From Bryobacterales bacterium (GTDB taxonomy: Bacteria > Acidobacteriota > Terriglobia > Bryobacterales > Bryobacteraceae), in contig JADZGD010000071.1 of NCBI GenBank assembly GCA_020854055.1, positions 1 to 64,000 of the forward strand: a stretch of DNA of 64,000 bases, written 5' to 3'. The notes below the pieces were generated by a model, which worked only from the letters and a program-made list of their open reading frames with translations, made no database searches and was not told the origin of the DNA. Positions 49,864 to 59,133 of this stretch are shown piece by piece. The position numbers and the translations under genes are program-made. Position 1 is the first letter of the stretch, and each line of letters opens with the position of its first letter.

Positions 49864-51642
49864 ATGGACCGGATCGGCCGTTATCGAATCCTTGGAGAGT
49901 TGGGCCGTGGCGCAATGGGGGTAGTGTATAAGGCCCAGGATTCGAAAATCGGACGCACCGTGGCGATCAAGACGATCCGGTTATCCGATCTTACCGAGCG
50001 GCGAGAGCGCGCGCGCTTGCGTGAGCGGCTTTTTCGCGAGGCCCAGTCGGCGGGAATCCTTTCTCATCCGAACATCGTTACCATCTACGACGTCCAGGAG
50101 GAAGGCGAAACCGCATACGTTTTCATGGAATTTGTGGACGGGCCTACGCTTGACTCGGTGATCCATTCCGTCACACCATCCCAGGAATTGATTCTGAGTG
50201 TGCTGCGGCAAACGGCGGCAGCGCTCGACTACGCGCATAACAAGGGGATCGTTCACCGCGACATCAAACCGGCCAATATCATGATCGGCGAGAACGGCAC
50301 GGCCAAGATCACCGATTTCGGCGTCGCGAAGCTGGTGTCCCAGCAGATGACACAGACCGGAACGATGATGGGGACGCCGAGCTACATGTCGCCGGAACAG
50401 ATCGAGGGGCGGCAGTTGGACGGGCGCTCGGACCAGTTTTCTCTGGCGGTGATCGCCTACGAGATGGTGACCGGCGAGAAGCCGTTTGTCGCCGAATCGC
50501 TGCCGCCGCTATTGTTCAAAATCGTGCGTGAGGAACCGGCGTCGCCGCAGAGACTGAACCCGACGCTGGGGGCGATGCTCCCGGCGGCGATTCTCAAGGG
50601 GTTGTCGAAAAAGTCATCGGAAAGATACTCCAGTTGCACCGAATTTGTGGAGGCGGTCGTGGTGGCGGCGCGATCGACGCCGGGGTGGCAGCCGCTGCCA
50701 CACGGTTCGGTGGAGGAATTGCCGACGGTAAGTGCGACTACGGCGGACACTGCCGGCGCGACCGGCGCCGGGAAGCAAACGCCGGCGCCGCAACTGGTGA
50801 TGCCGCCACTCAGAAACCGGCCTCCACGACTGGATGATGATCGCCGGGGAAAGCGGCGAAAGCGGCTGGGCATGCTGCCGTTCGCGGTGATGATGCTGGC
50901 GGCATTCGCGGTGCTCGGTGTTTTCGTCGCGGCATCGCGTGGCTGGATTCCGGCTCTCAACAGCCTGCCCGTGTTCGGCGCCGGGGGGCAGCCTTCCTCA
51001 AACCCGCCCAAAGCTGCCGATGAGCCACCGGTTCCGGCTAAGCCCAGTCCGCTAAGCGGGGCGCCGGCGCCTCTGCCGGATCAAGCGCCGGCGGGGCAGG
51101 AAGCCGCCACACCACCGGCCGCCGTTAACCCGCAATCCGGCTCGCCGGCTGCTGAACCGGAACCAACGCCACCGGGGGTAACCGAACCGGAAAGCCTGGC
51201 GCGCAAACCGGCGCCAGCGCAACTCAGGGTGCGATCGACATCGGTTGCCGTCCGGACGGCACCCGGCGGAGCGCGGGTGACGGTTGACGACAACGGCGGC
51301 AATAGCTGTTACACACCATGCTCGCTCGAGCTGGCGGCTGGGCGGCACATTTTGAAATTCAGCCTGACGGGCTACCGGGATGAGGTAAGGACGATCGAGG
51401 CTCCGGCGGAGACGGCGGTGGAGGTGAGCCTCTCTCAACCCTCCGGTTCTCTGTTTATCACCACGAAGCCGGAGGGTGCCGCAATCTATATCGATGGCCG
51501 CCATTTGCCTCAAACTACGCCATCGACCATTACGCTGCCGGCGGGCCAGCACAGGCTGAGGTTGGAGCTGAATGGCCGCAAGGTGGAACAGATGGTGGAG
51601 ATCAAGGACCGTCACATTCTGGAAGCGACGATCCAATTTTGA
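49864..51642 (+). CDS. PknB-type Ser/Thr protein kinase with PEGA repeats
   Basis: A 592-residue receptor kinase. The N-terminal cytoplasmic kinase has the Gly loop GRGAMGVVYKA, K36, HRDIKPAN (H131-R132-D133), DFG at 151-153 and an SPEQIEG activation end, all intact. A juxtamembrane Pro/Arg segment leads to one helix (about 337-358), then a Pro/Ala-rich linker (about 370-460) and two PEGA beta-domains (about 463-523 and 526-592). The first PEGA has a CYTPC pair that could form a disulfide or bind metal. PEGA repeats probably bind envelope components. M at 49864 is preferred over the earlier frame start. Confidence 0.93.
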   Translation: MDRIGRYRILGELGRGAMGVVYKAQDSKIGRTVAIKTIRLSDLTERRERARLRERLFREAQSAGILSHPNIVTIYDVQEEGETAYVFMEFVDGPTLDSVIHSVTPSQELILSVLRQTAAALDYAHNKGIVHRDIKPANIMIGENGTAKITDFGVAKLVSQQMTQTGTMMGTPSYMSPEQIEGRQLDGRSDQFSLAVIAYEMVTGEKPFVAESLPPLLFKIVREEPASPQRLNPTLGAMLPAAILKGLSKKSSERYSSCTEFVEAVVVAARSTPGWQPLPHGSVEELPTVSATTADTAGATGAGKQTPAPQLVMPPLRNRPPRLDDDRRGKRRKRLGMLPFAVMMLAAFAVLGVFVAASRGWIPALNSLPVFGAGGQPSSNPPKAADEPPVPAKPSPLSGAPAPLPDQAPAGQEAATPPAAVNPQSGSPAAEPEPTPPGVTEPESLARKPAPAQLRVRSTSVAVRTAPGGARVTVDDNGGNSCYTPCSLELAAGRHILKFSLTGYRDEVRTIEAPAETAVEVSLSQPSGSLFITTKPEGAAIYIDGRHLPQTTPSTITLPAGQHRLRLELNGRKVEQMVEIKDRHILEATIQF

Positions 51643-51655
51643 GCGTCGGCGTGCA

Positions 51656-52099
51656 TCAGGCCTTGCCCGCATCAATGCGGTTCAGCAGCCGTATGATCTC
51701 GCCATGCGCCAGGACCACGTTCGGATCGCGCTGCATGGCGTCGTCGTACTTTTTGGCGAAGCCCGAACCGTTCTCTTCCGGCTTGAGAAGAGAACGCGTC
51801 TCGGCCAGAAACGCTGCGGCCTGTTCTCCGGTGACCTGCTCGGTGCCATCGAGCGCTTCGTCGATTGCCACCACCAGCAGGGAGATGTCGCGCAGCCAGG
51901 CGAACCAGGGATCGTTCATTAATAAATCGAGCATTTCCAGGCTGGTGTTGATGCGGCGCACATCCCGCTCGTAGGCGCCGCGCTCGGAATCGAGCAGAAT
52001 CTTGTGGTGCCGCAACAGTCCGTCACGCAGGGGCTTCAACCGGGCCGCCATGGGCTGCTCGGGTTTAATCTTCCGTGGAATGATCACCTCCGCTCTCAC
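51656..52099 (-). CDS. Conserved hypothetical helical protein
   Basis: A 147-residue helical, charged protein without signal or membrane segment. The motif LLRHHKILLDSERGAYERD and INDPWFAWLRDISLLVVAIDEALD-like LLMNDPWFAWLRDIS look conserved; I recall similar bacterial proteins of unknown function. A GTG start at 52099 is taken; ATG at 52051 (MAARLKPL) is an equally possible start. It is convergent with the kinase and divergent from the beta-helix protein. Confidence 0.7.
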   Translation of the reverse strand: MRAEVIIPRKIKPEQPMAARLKPLRDGLLRHHKILLDSERGAYERDVRRINTSLEMLDLLMNDPWFAWLRDISLLVVAIDEALDGTEQVTGEQAAAFLAETRSLLKPEENGSGFAKKYDDAMQRDPNVVLAHGEIIRLLNRIDAGKA

Positions 52100-52140
52100 T
52101 CCAGGGTACCGCTATTGGTACGGAGGCCGGTTAGGGTAGC

Positions 52141-54057
52141 ATGGCGGTGATGACGCGCCTGGTTGTAGTGTTGCTCATAATGCCGGTCCTGCCGGCGGCG
52201 GATCTGACCCTATCCACCGGGGGGCCGCTTCGCACGCTTGAGGCGGCGAGAGACAAGGCGCGGGAGATTCACCGTAGCCGGCCGGCGGAGATGGTAACGA
52301 TCCACATCGAATCAGGCACTTACCAGATAGATAACACCCTGGTGCTTACGGCTGCCGATTCCAACGTGGCCTGGGTCGCGGCACCGGGGGCGCAAGTGGT
52401 GATCAGCGGCGGGCAGAAGATTGACGGCTGGACGAAGAGTGGGGCGGGGGAGTGGAAGGCCCGGATGCCGGGCGCCGATTTCCGCCAACTTTTCATCGAC
52501 GGGCGCCGGGCGGTGAGGGCGCGCACACCCAACGAAGGCTATCTCCGGCTGGCAGGGAAACCGGTGGCTCGACCGAAGATCCGCCTGCAGTATCGCGGCG
52601 AGGATGTGAAGCGCGAGTGGTTGAACGGTCCGGCGGAGATGATGGTCTTGATGAACTGGTTTTACCTGAGGATGCCGATGACCGCAATGGACCAGGCCAC
52701 TCACACGGTGACACTGGCCGGCGCGGGTAACGATAACGTCAACGAGGCCGAGGCGCGCTACTGGGTTGAGAATGTTCGGAATGCGCTTGATGCCCCTGGT
52801 GAATGGTTCCTGGACCGGGATTCGGGCGAAGTATTTTACCGCCCGCTCGGGGACGAAGATCCTACTCGGATGCGGGCGGTCGCCGGACGGCTGCTACAGT
52901 TGCTGCGGATCGAGGGCAGACCGGAATTGGGGCAGTTGGTGCGCAACCTGAGCTTTCGTAACCTGATCTTCGCCTATTCGGATTGGTCGATGCCGCCGGA
53001 AGGCGTAGCCGACGTACAAGCGGCTATCGGCACCGCCGCGGCGATCGAGGCGACGGGCGCGCAGGAATGCTCTTTTGAGCACTGCCGCTTCGAGCACCTG
53101 GGTGGTTACGCCATCCTGCTGGGGCGAGGAGCAAAACGCAACCGCGTGAGGGCGTGCGAGTTTGCCGATCTGGGCGGGGGAGGCGTCCGGGTGGGCGAAA
53201 CCGCCGGGCGGCAGAACGTACTCGAACAGAACTCGGAAAACGTGATCAGCGACAACGAAATGCACGGGTTGGGACGCGTCGCGCCATCGGCCGTCGGGGT
53301 GTGGATTGGCAATAGTTCGGCGGACGAGGTGTCGCACAACCACATCCACGACCTCTCTTACACGGCGATCTCGGTGGGGTGGACCTGGGGCTACAAACCC
53401 AGCCAGTGCCGGGGCCACCGTATCGAGTACAACCACCTGCATGACATCGGACAGCGCCGTTTAAGCGACATGGGCGCGATCTACACCCTGGGCATCCAGC
53501 CGGGAACGGTGATTCGAAATAATCTGATCCACGACGTCACGTCGTTCCGCTATGGCGGGTTTGGAATCTATCCCGACGAAGGCTCGAGCGAGATCGTGAT
53601 TGAAAACAATATTGTCTACGGTTGCAGCAGCGCCGGCTTCGACCAGCACTACGGGCGGGAGAACACGATTCGCAACAACATCTTCGCCTTTAATCACGAA
53701 TACCAGTTGATGCGGTCCCGGGCGGAAGATCATCTTTCGTTCCGCTTCGAGGGAAACATCGTGCAGTTTGACGACGGCAGGCTGCTCGGGAGCAATTGGT
53801 CGGGCAATGGGATCCGGATGGACCGCAACATTTACTGGGATGAGCGCGGCGGGGTTCCTGGGTTTGCCGGGTGGACGTGGGAGCAGTGGCGCGCCAGGGG
53901 ACTCGATACACGTTCGAAGATCGCCGACCCACTTTTCCGCAATGCGGCGAACGGCGATTTCCGGCTGCTCGACGGTTCGCCGGCGCTTGCCATGGGCTTC
54001 CAACAGATCGACATGAGCACGACGGGGCCGAGGACACGGCCAGGGTTAGAGCCTTAG
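52141..54057 (+). CDS. Exported right-handed parallel beta-helix protein
   Basis: A 638-residue protein with a Sec signal (MTRLVVVLLIMPVLPAADL). An initial SxGGPLRTLEAARDKAREI motif is typical of pectate-lyase-like folds. From about residue 255 to 560 short repeats rich in Asn/His/Ile (VIRNNLIHDVTSF, EIVIENNIVYG, NTIRNNIF, HNHIHDL) build the beta-helix. Such proteins degrade or bind polysaccharides; the family resembles glycoside-hydrolase-like acidobacterial proteins, but no catalytic residues can be assigned. ATG 52150 is an alternative start. Confidence 0.83.
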   Translation: MAVMTRLVVVLLIMPVLPAADLTLSTGGPLRTLEAARDKAREIHRSRPAEMVTIHIESGTYQIDNTLVLTAADSNVAWVAAPGAQVVISGGQKIDGWTKSGAGEWKARMPGADFRQLFIDGRRAVRARTPNEGYLRLAGKPVARPKIRLQYRGEDVKREWLNGPAEMMVLMNWFYLRMPMTAMDQATHTVTLAGAGNDNVNEAEARYWVENVRNALDAPGEWFLDRDSGEVFYRPLGDEDPTRMRAVAGRLLQLLRIEGRPELGQLVRNLSFRNLIFAYSDWSMPPEGVADVQAAIGTAAAIEATGAQECSFEHCRFEHLGGYAILLGRGAKRNRVRACEFADLGGGGVRVGETAGRQNVLEQNSENVISDNEMHGLGRVAPSAVGVWIGNSSADEVSHNHIHDLSYTAISVGWTWGYKPSQCRGHRIEYNHLHDIGQRRLSDMGAIYTLGIQPGTVIRNNLIHDVTSFRYGGFGIYPDEGSSEIVIENNIVYGCSSAGFDQHYGRENTIRNNIFAFNHEYQLMRSRAEDHLSFRFEGNIVQFDDGRLLGSNWSGNGIRMDRNIYWDERGGVPGFAGWTWEQWRARGLDTRSKIADPLFRNAANGDFRLLDGSPALAMGFQQIDMSTTGPRTRPGLEP

Positions 54058-54083
54058 TGGCAGCGCAGGGTACAATACGGGCG

Positions 54084-54425
54084 ATGGCTTGTCCGTACTT
54101 CTACCCTACCGAACCGATGGACTGGCCGTCGGCGCCGAGGGTGCCGCTGGGTGCTCCTTATGAGGGGGTCTGCCAGTCGCCGGCGGAAGGCGAGATCCGG
54201 CCGGAAGCCGAAATCGTGCGAGACTTGTGCAATTTTGGCTATGCCCGAGGCCGCTGCCCCCATCATCCAGCGGAATCGGAACAGCCCGACGCGGTGCGCT
54301 TCCATGCCGGCCGTTATATTTTGGAGAGAAATTATGGCCCGTGGCGGACGGGGCCGGCCGCACTGATCGAGGGACCGCGCCTGCGCCGGCAGGCGGCGGT
54401 TTTCCAGGAGAATTTGATCCCTTGA
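54084..54425 (+). CDS. Small conserved Cys-containing protein
   Basis: A 113-residue protein beginning MACPYFYPTEPMDWPSAPRVPLGAPYEGVC. Four Cys (C3, C32, C54, C65) with nearby His (CPHHP) could hold a metal or Fe-S cluster. I recall related acidobacterial proteins starting MACPYFYP but know no function. The ATG at 54084 gives this conserved opening; the longer upstream frame is antisense/out-of-frame to the beta-helix gene. It overlaps the thioesterase start by four bases (TTGA), so the two are coupled. Confidence 0.72.
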   Translation: MACPYFYPTEPMDWPSAPRVPLGAPYEGVCQSPAEGEIRPEAEIVRDLCNFGYARGRCPHHPAESEQPDAVRFHAGRYILERNYGPWRTGPAALIEGPRLRRQAAVFQENLIP

Positions 54426-54973
54426 GCGCCAACAAAGGAACCCCATTGATTGCACGCCCGGTACGCGAGTCGATCTCGGAGTATTCGGAACTGGCGCTGC
54501 CTAACGACGCCAACCCGCTCGGCAACCTGCTGGGTGGACGGGTGATGCACCTGGTCGACATGGCTGGCGCGATGGCTGCCATGCGCCACTGCCGCCGTCC
54601 GGTAGTGACCGCATCCATCGACAAGATGACCTTTTTGCGGCCGATCCATATCGGCCAACTGGTGGTGCTGCGGTCGTCGGTGAACCGGGTGTTCCATACC
54701 TCGATGGAAGTGGGGGTAAAGGTGACGGTGGAGGATCTGCAAACCGGCGACATCTTCCATACCTCGTCGGCCTACGTCACGTTTGTGGCTCTGGACGAAC
54801 GGGGGCATCCGACTGCGATAGCGGCGGTGATTCCGGAGACCGCCGACCAGAAACGGCGGTTTGAGGAGGCCGGCAACCGGCGGCAGTACCGTCTAGAACT
54901 CCGCGAAAAGGCATCCAATAGGAGATTCGCGGGCGGCACTAAACGGAGACGCGGCGGCTCTCAGGCCTTATAG
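54422..54973 (+). CDS. Hot-dog-fold acyl-CoA thioesterase (YciA-like)
   Basis: A 183-residue acyl-CoA hydrolase. The hot-dog motif [23 protein letters not shown] with the catalytic Asp lies near residues 36-58, followed by [16 protein letters not shown] and a beta-sheet with VTFVALDE. It would cleave acyl-CoA to free acid. The C-terminal 40 residues are basic. The start is a TTG overlapping the preceding stop (TTGA), with AGGAG 11 bases upstream; no better in-frame ATG is present before the domain. Convergent with hfq by 13 bases. Confidence 0.85.
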   Translation: MSANKGTPLIARPVRESISEYSELALPNDANPLGNLLGGRVMHLVDMAGAMAAMRHCRRPVVTASIDKMTFLRPIHIGQLVVLRSSVNRVFHTSMEVGVKVTVEDLQTGDIFHTSSAYVTFVALDERGHPTAIAAVIPETADQKRRFEEAGNRRQYRLELREKASNRRFAGGTKRRRGGSQAL

Positions 54974-55269
54974 AGGTACTTGATATTACGCTTGTAAATC
55001 AGGAGATTTGGCCCCTCCTCCCGGTTTACTTTGATACAGGTGCGGTCGTACCATTCGATGACACCGTGAAGCAGTTCGCCGTCTTTGAGGACGATCACCA
55101 TCGGCGTTTTCGACTGCATCTGCTTGACGTAATAAAAATTCTCGGCGTTGGTTTGCTCCGGCGGCACAGACTTCTTCTGCGTGGCGCTCTGGCTGCTGCG
55201 TTTCGGATTCATTTGTTCCTTGAGCTCGTTCAAGGACGGGCGTATCAATTTCCGGTTTCCGGGCTCCAC
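54961..55269 (-). CDS. hfq: Divergent Hfq-like RNA chaperone with N-terminal extension
   Basis: A 102-residue Sm-fold protein. The Sm1 region (about 45-85) is [31 protein letters not shown]-like, and Sm2 is [13 protein letters not shown]. The core aligns with E. coli Hfq, but the YKH motif reads YKR and the distal-site Tyr (SIYLVNG) is Val (VIVLKDG). A basic 40-residue N-terminal extension replaces the usual short helix lead. Start is a GTG at 55269 with a perfect AAGGAG ribosome-binding site seven bases upstream. It probably binds RNA, with altered specificity. Confidence 0.85.
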   Translation of the reverse strand: MEPGNRKLIRPSLNELKEQMNPKRSSQSATQKKSVPPEQTNAENFYYVKQMQSKTPMVIVLKDGELLHGVIEWYDRTCIKVNREEGPNLLIYKRNIKYLYKA

Positions 55270-55423
55270 TGGACCACTCCTTAGTTATGAAGAGAAATCG
55301 GATTTCCTAGGTCGCGCCTGCCGAGCGCCGGGCCTGTGGTGAAATTTGTTGCGTCCGACTTATTGTTTATTCATAGCATAGGATTCTCGGCGCCATCAAC
55401 CTGGTTGTCCCGCGCAAGCGCGG

Positions 55424-56467
55424 TCAGAGCGCGCGCAGCTCGACGACCAGGGCATCCAGCGCGATCCCCTTTTGAATATTGCGGCGAACCAGTTGGACGA
55501 GGCGATCCACCTTTTTCACTGCCGCCAGCAACCACTCGAATGAGACCTTGGCGGCCAGGGCGCTCAGTTCCGGACGAAGATCGGGGTTCCGCAGCGCGGG
55601 TGGATCGCCGCCGGCAAATTCACGGAGCACCACTACATCCTCGAGCAACAGATAGAGCACGCGGAGGTAGTACTCGAGTTTTTCGTCCTTTCGGGTGGCG
55701 ATGTTGGCGGTGAGACGCCCCCAGCCGGAAAAAGGAGTGAGGCCGGCGGAGGCGTTCAGAAGGGCGAGCATCCCGGCGCGGCGGTGGTCGTAGGCTTCCA
55801 GGTCGATGGTCGCCACCTGGCCGGGACAGCCTCCGGCAAGAGCGATCCGGCGCCCGGCATCGGGGAGAGCGCGAGCTTGCGCAAAATCGCGCATCTCCTG
55901 CTCGCTCAGCGGCGCAAGGTGAAAGGTCACGCTGCGGGAACGGATGGTCGGCAACAGGTCATAGGCGTTAGCAGCCGTAAGTAGAAGCACCAGGTAGGGG
56001 GGCGGTTCCTCGAGGATCTTCAGCAGCGAATTGGCAGCCTGCTCATTGGCGCGATCAAGATGATCAATCAGAAAGACGCGGTAGCGGCCACGCAAGGGTC
56101 GATACTGCGCTCGCTCCTTAAGCAACCGCATCTGCTGGATGGAGATCTGACGCAAGGGGCCGTCGGGTGGAAAAGTGATGAAATCGGGATGCGAGGCGAA
56201 CAGCAGCGGATCTTCGGCACGCTTCTCGGAAGGCCACTTCTCGCGCTCCGACAAAACAGCGACATTTTCCGGATTGCTGAGGTCGTCCTTTTCGATGCGC
56301 GGGTCGGCTCCCAACAGTAACCCGGCCAGACGGCGGGCGAGCGTGGCCTTACCCACGCCTTCGGGTCCGTGCAACAGCAGCGTCTGCTGTACACGGTCGT
56401 CAGCCGCCATTTGCTCCAGCGATGCTCGTACCGAAGCGTTACCGTAGAAATCACTGATGGCCGCCAT
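55424..56467 (-). CDS. holB: DNA polymerase III delta-prime subunit
   Basis: A 347-residue clamp-loader subunit. The AAA+ Walker A region GPEGVGKATLARRLAG (about 35-50) is recognisable. DHLDRANEQAANSLLKILEEPP is the classic sensor region shared by DnaX and HolB, and PTIRSRSVTFHLAPL follows it. The Zn-module cysteines of E. coli delta-prime are absent. The ATG overlaps the tmk stop by one base, and tmk-holB is a common pairing. It is the last gene of the minus-strand operon. Confidence 0.9.
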   Translation of the reverse strand: MAAISDFYGNASVRASLEQMAADDRVQQTLLLHGPEGVGKATLARRLAGLLLGADPRIEKDDLSNPENVAVLSEREKWPSEKRAEDPLLFASHPDFITFPPDGPLRQISIQQMRLLKERAQYRPLRGRYRVFLIDHLDRANEQAANSLLKILEEPPPYLVLLLTAANAYDLLPTIRSRSVTFHLAPLSEQEMRDFAQARALPDAGRRIALAGGCPGQVATIDLEAYDHRRAGMLALLNASAGLTPFSGWGRLTANIATRKDEKLEYYLRVLYLLLEDVVVLREFAGGDPPALRNPDLRPELSALAAKVSFEWLLAAVKKVDRLVQLVRRNIQKGIALDALVVELRAL

Positions 56468-57150
56468 CAGCGTTGCTCCCGAAGAGGTGAGACGGGAAGA
56501 AGCGGTTCAAGCGCGGCCCAAACGTTCCGGTGGATGGTGGCAGGATCGGAATTGGCGTCAATAACGCGAAAACGGTGAGGCTCGCGAGCGGCCATCTGGT
56601 GGTAGGCGTCACGGACGCGACGGTAAAACTCGATTGCCTGGTCATCCATCCGGCTTTCATGAATCGCGCCCTGGTTCAGGTTGCGGGCGTGGGCGCGGCG
56701 AAGGCCGGTTTCGAGATCGATATCGAAGACGAAGGTGAGGTCGGGCGCCAGTCCGCGGCAGGCGATTCGGTCCAGATCGAGTACGGTGGCGGCGCCCAGG
56801 CCTCGTCCGTAGCCCTGGTAAGCCAGGCTGGAGTCCGTGAAGCGATCGGTGAGCACGATCGCGCCGGCGTCCAAAGCGGGCCGGATACGCTCATCCACAT
56901 TCTGGGCTCGAGAGGCGAAGTAGAGCAGCAACTCGGCGGTGGGAGAGAGTTCCCGGCTGGCGGGGTCGAGGAGAATTCCACGGATGCGGGCGCCGATGGG
57001 GGTTCCGCCGGGTTCGACGGTCTCCACGGTCCGATAACCCTCCGCGCGCAACTTTTGGGCGAGGAGTTGAAGCTGGGTGGACTTGCCGCAACCCTCGGTG
57101 CCCTCAAAAGCGAGGAAAAGGCCGCGGGCGGGTTGATGGCGGTCAGTCAT
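56467..57150 (-). CDS. tmk: Thymidylate kinase
   Basis: A 227-residue dTMP kinase. The P-loop FEGTEGCGKSTQLQLLA lies at about 13-29, EPGGTPIGARIR is the substrate-binding DR/EP segment, and DRFTDSSLAYQGYGRG the dTMP-binding region. It makes dTDP for DNA synthesis. The start overlaps the glycosylase gene by eight bases. Confidence 0.95.
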   Translation of the reverse strand: MTDRHQPARGLFLAFEGTEGCGKSTQLQLLAQKLRAEGYRTVETVEPGGTPIGARIRGILLDPASRELSPTAELLLYFASRAQNVDERIRPALDAGAIVLTDRFTDSSLAYQGYGRGLGAATVLDLDRIACRGLAPDLTFVFDIDLETGLRRAHARNLNQGAIHESRMDDQAIEFYRRVRDAYHQMAAREPHRFRVIDANSDPATIHRNVWAALEPLLPVSPLREQR

Positions 57151-57895
57151 AGACGAAGTGCAGTACCTTCTTCAGATCTTCCCACGCCTCGCGCTTGGCG
57201 TTCTGATTGTATGGGCGCAGCAGGTAGCTGGGGTGGTAGGTGACCATCACCGGGATATCGCGCCACTTATACCAGTTTCCCCGCAGGCGGGTGACGCCTT
57301 CCTTGCGCCCGAGCAGCGCCCGGGCAGCGGTGCCGCCAAGGGCGCAGATGGCTTTGGGTTTGATGACCGAAAGCTGGCGGAACAGGAATTGGCCGCACAT
57401 CTCCATTTCGTCGGGTTCCGGGGTGCGATTTTCCGGAGGGCGGCACTTCACCACGTTGCAGATATAGACATCGGCGCGCTTGAGTGGAATACCCTCCTTG
57501 ACGGCGGTATTCTCGATCATTTGCGTAAGCAACTGCCCGGCGCGGCCGACGAAGGGAACACCCTGTGCGTCTTCTTCGGCGCCCGGCGCTTCGCCCACGA
57601 AGACTAGCGGGGCGGATTCGTTCCCAGCGCCGAACACAAGCTGCGTACGGCTCTTGCAAAGGCGGCATCGGGTGCAGTCGCCCATGTCGGCCCGGATCCG
57701 GGCCAGCGAGTCATGCTCCGGAACGGGTGGAAACAGGATTTCCGAGTCTGTCATGGCGGGTGGCGGTATAACGCTGCCGGAGGCCGCCTCCGGCACGGCC
57801 TCTACCGGCGGTGGAAGCACTGTCCGGCGATAGAAGCTCTTGACGCCGAGGTCGCGGTAAAACGCTACGTACTGTTTGAGCAACTCCCGGTTCAT
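57143..57895 (-). CDS. Type-4 (Fe-S) uracil-DNA glycosylase
   Basis: A 250-residue UDG that removes uracil from DNA. A family-4 domain begins near residue 65. Cluster ligands are C74 and C77 (DCTRC), C151 (KCRPPENRT) and C167. The catalytic motif GEAPGAEEDAQGVPFVGRAG is at 101-120 and the late HPSYLLR motif near 228. The N-terminal 60 residues form a Pro-rich lead not found in short UDGs. The ATG at 57895 follows the coaBC stop by seven bases with GAAGG upstream; the longer frame would begin inside coaBC. Confidence 0.92.
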   Translation of the reverse strand: MNRELLKQYVAFYRDLGVKSFYRRTVLPPPVEAVPEAASGSVIPPPAMTDSEILFPPVPEHDSLARIRADMGDCTRCRLCKSRTQLVFGAGNESAPLVFVGEAPGAEEDAQGVPFVGRAGQLLTQMIENTAVKEGIPLKRADVYICNVVKCRPPENRTPEPDEMEMCGQFLFRQLSVIKPKAICALGGTAARALLGRKEGVTRLRGNWYKWRDIPVMVTYHPSYLLRPYNQNAKREAWEDLKKVLHFVYD

Positions 57896-57902
57896 GAGGC
57901 CT

Positions 57903-59123
57903 TCAGCCGGCCTGATGAAGAGCGGGCCGCAGCAGCAAAATATGGTCGAAGATCCGGTCGGCCAGCTCACGCTTGGGAGCGAACGGAAGATGGGTTATGC
58001 CGCCGTCACGGCTTACCAGTACAACTTCATTATCATCGGCTTCAAAACCGGTACCGGTTGCCTGGCCGCCGACGAGGTTGCCGACAACCAGGTCGCAGTT
58101 CTTCGTTTCCAGCTTGCGGCGGGCGTACTCCACCAGGTTCTCCGTTTCGGCGGCAAAGCCGACCAGCAGGCGATTCCCTTTGCGGCGGCCCACTTCGGCC
58201 AAAATGTCTACGGTCGGATCGAACTCGATGGAGAACCGGGCGGCGGTCTTCTTCAGCTTTTGCCGGGGGATGTCGGCTACGTGGAAGTCCGCCACGGCGG
58301 CAGACTTGACGATGATGGTAGCCGGTTCGAGGTGATCCATCACGGCACGGAACATCTCATTCGCGGTACGGACGGGGATGAGCTCGACACCGGCAGGTTC
58401 CGGCAGCGCAACCGGACCCGAGACGAGGATGACACGGGCTCCGCGGGCAGCAGCGGCGGCGGCCAGGGCATAGCCCATCTTGCCGCTGGAGCGATTCGTA
58501 ATGTAGCGTACCGGATCGAGCGGCTCCTGGGTAGGACCGGCGGTAATCAGCACGGTTTCCTTGTCCAGGTCGCGCCGCATGTCGCACCGGGCATCGACGA
58601 AGGCGGCGATCGCTTCGGGCTCGGTCATGCGTCCGGCGCCAACCGTACCGCAGGCCAGCGGACCACTGTCAGGACCAATAATGTGATGACCACGAAGGCG
58701 CAACATTTCCAGGTTGGATTGTGTCGCCGGGTGGCTCCACATGTTGTTGTTCATCGCCGGGGCAAGAAATACGGGTCCGGTGAAGGCCAGATAGACCGTG
58801 CTGAGAAAATCGTCCGCAAGGCCGTGGGCGAATTTGGCCAGCAGATCGGCGGTGGCCGGGGCGACGACAAGGAGGTCATTTTCCTGGGACACACGAATGT
58901 GCTCGATGGCGCTCGAAAGAATATCGCCATCCACCGGGCCGGAAAACATTCCAGTGATGACTTTCTGGTTGGTGAGGGCGGCAAAAGTAAGCGGGCGCAC
59001 AAATTCCTGGGCGGCGGCGGTCATGATCACCTGAACGGTATGGCCCGCCTCCATCAGAGCCCGGGCGAGTTCCGCCGACTTGTAAGCAGCGATACCGCCG
59101 CCGACTCCCAGCAGGATACGCAT
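57903..59123 (-). CDS. coaBC: Bifunctional phosphopantothenoylcysteine decarboxylase/synthase
   Basis: A 406-residue fusion catalysing two steps of coenzyme A synthesis. The CoaC half has the flavin-binding LLGVGGGIAAYKSAELAR opening, the catalytic-type PAMNNNMWSHPATQ and the GxLACGxxGxGRM-like PLACGTVGAGRM. The CoaB half has ITAGPTQEPLDPVRYITNRSSGKMG-type nucleotide binding and IPRQKLKK with the reactive Lys. Located 10 bases after rpoZ, as in many bacteria. Confidence 0.96.
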   Translation of the reverse strand: MRILLGVGGGIAAYKSAELARALMEAGHTVQVIMTAAAQEFVRPLTFAALTNQKVITGMFSGPVDGDILSSAIEHIRVSQENDLLVVAPATADLLAKFAHGLADDFLSTVYLAFTGPVFLAPAMNNNMWSHPATQSNLEMLRLRGHHIIGPDSGPLACGTVGAGRMTEPEAIAAFVDARCDMRRDLDKETVLITAGPTQEPLDPVRYITNRSSGKMGYALAAAAAARGARVILVSGPVALPEPAGVELIPVRTANEMFRAVMDHLEPATIIVKSAAVADFHVADIPRQKLKKTAARFSIEFDPTVDILAEVGRRKGNRLLVGFAAETENLVEYARRKLETKNCDLVVGNLVGGQATGTGFEADDNEVVLVSRDGGITHLPFAPKRELADRIFDHILLLRPALHQAG

Positions 59124-59133
59124 GGCGCCGTCT

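Noticed and set aside
55411-55425. CCGCG/CGCGG hairpin after holB
   Set aside because: Short stem with no T-run; cannot be called an intrinsic terminator.
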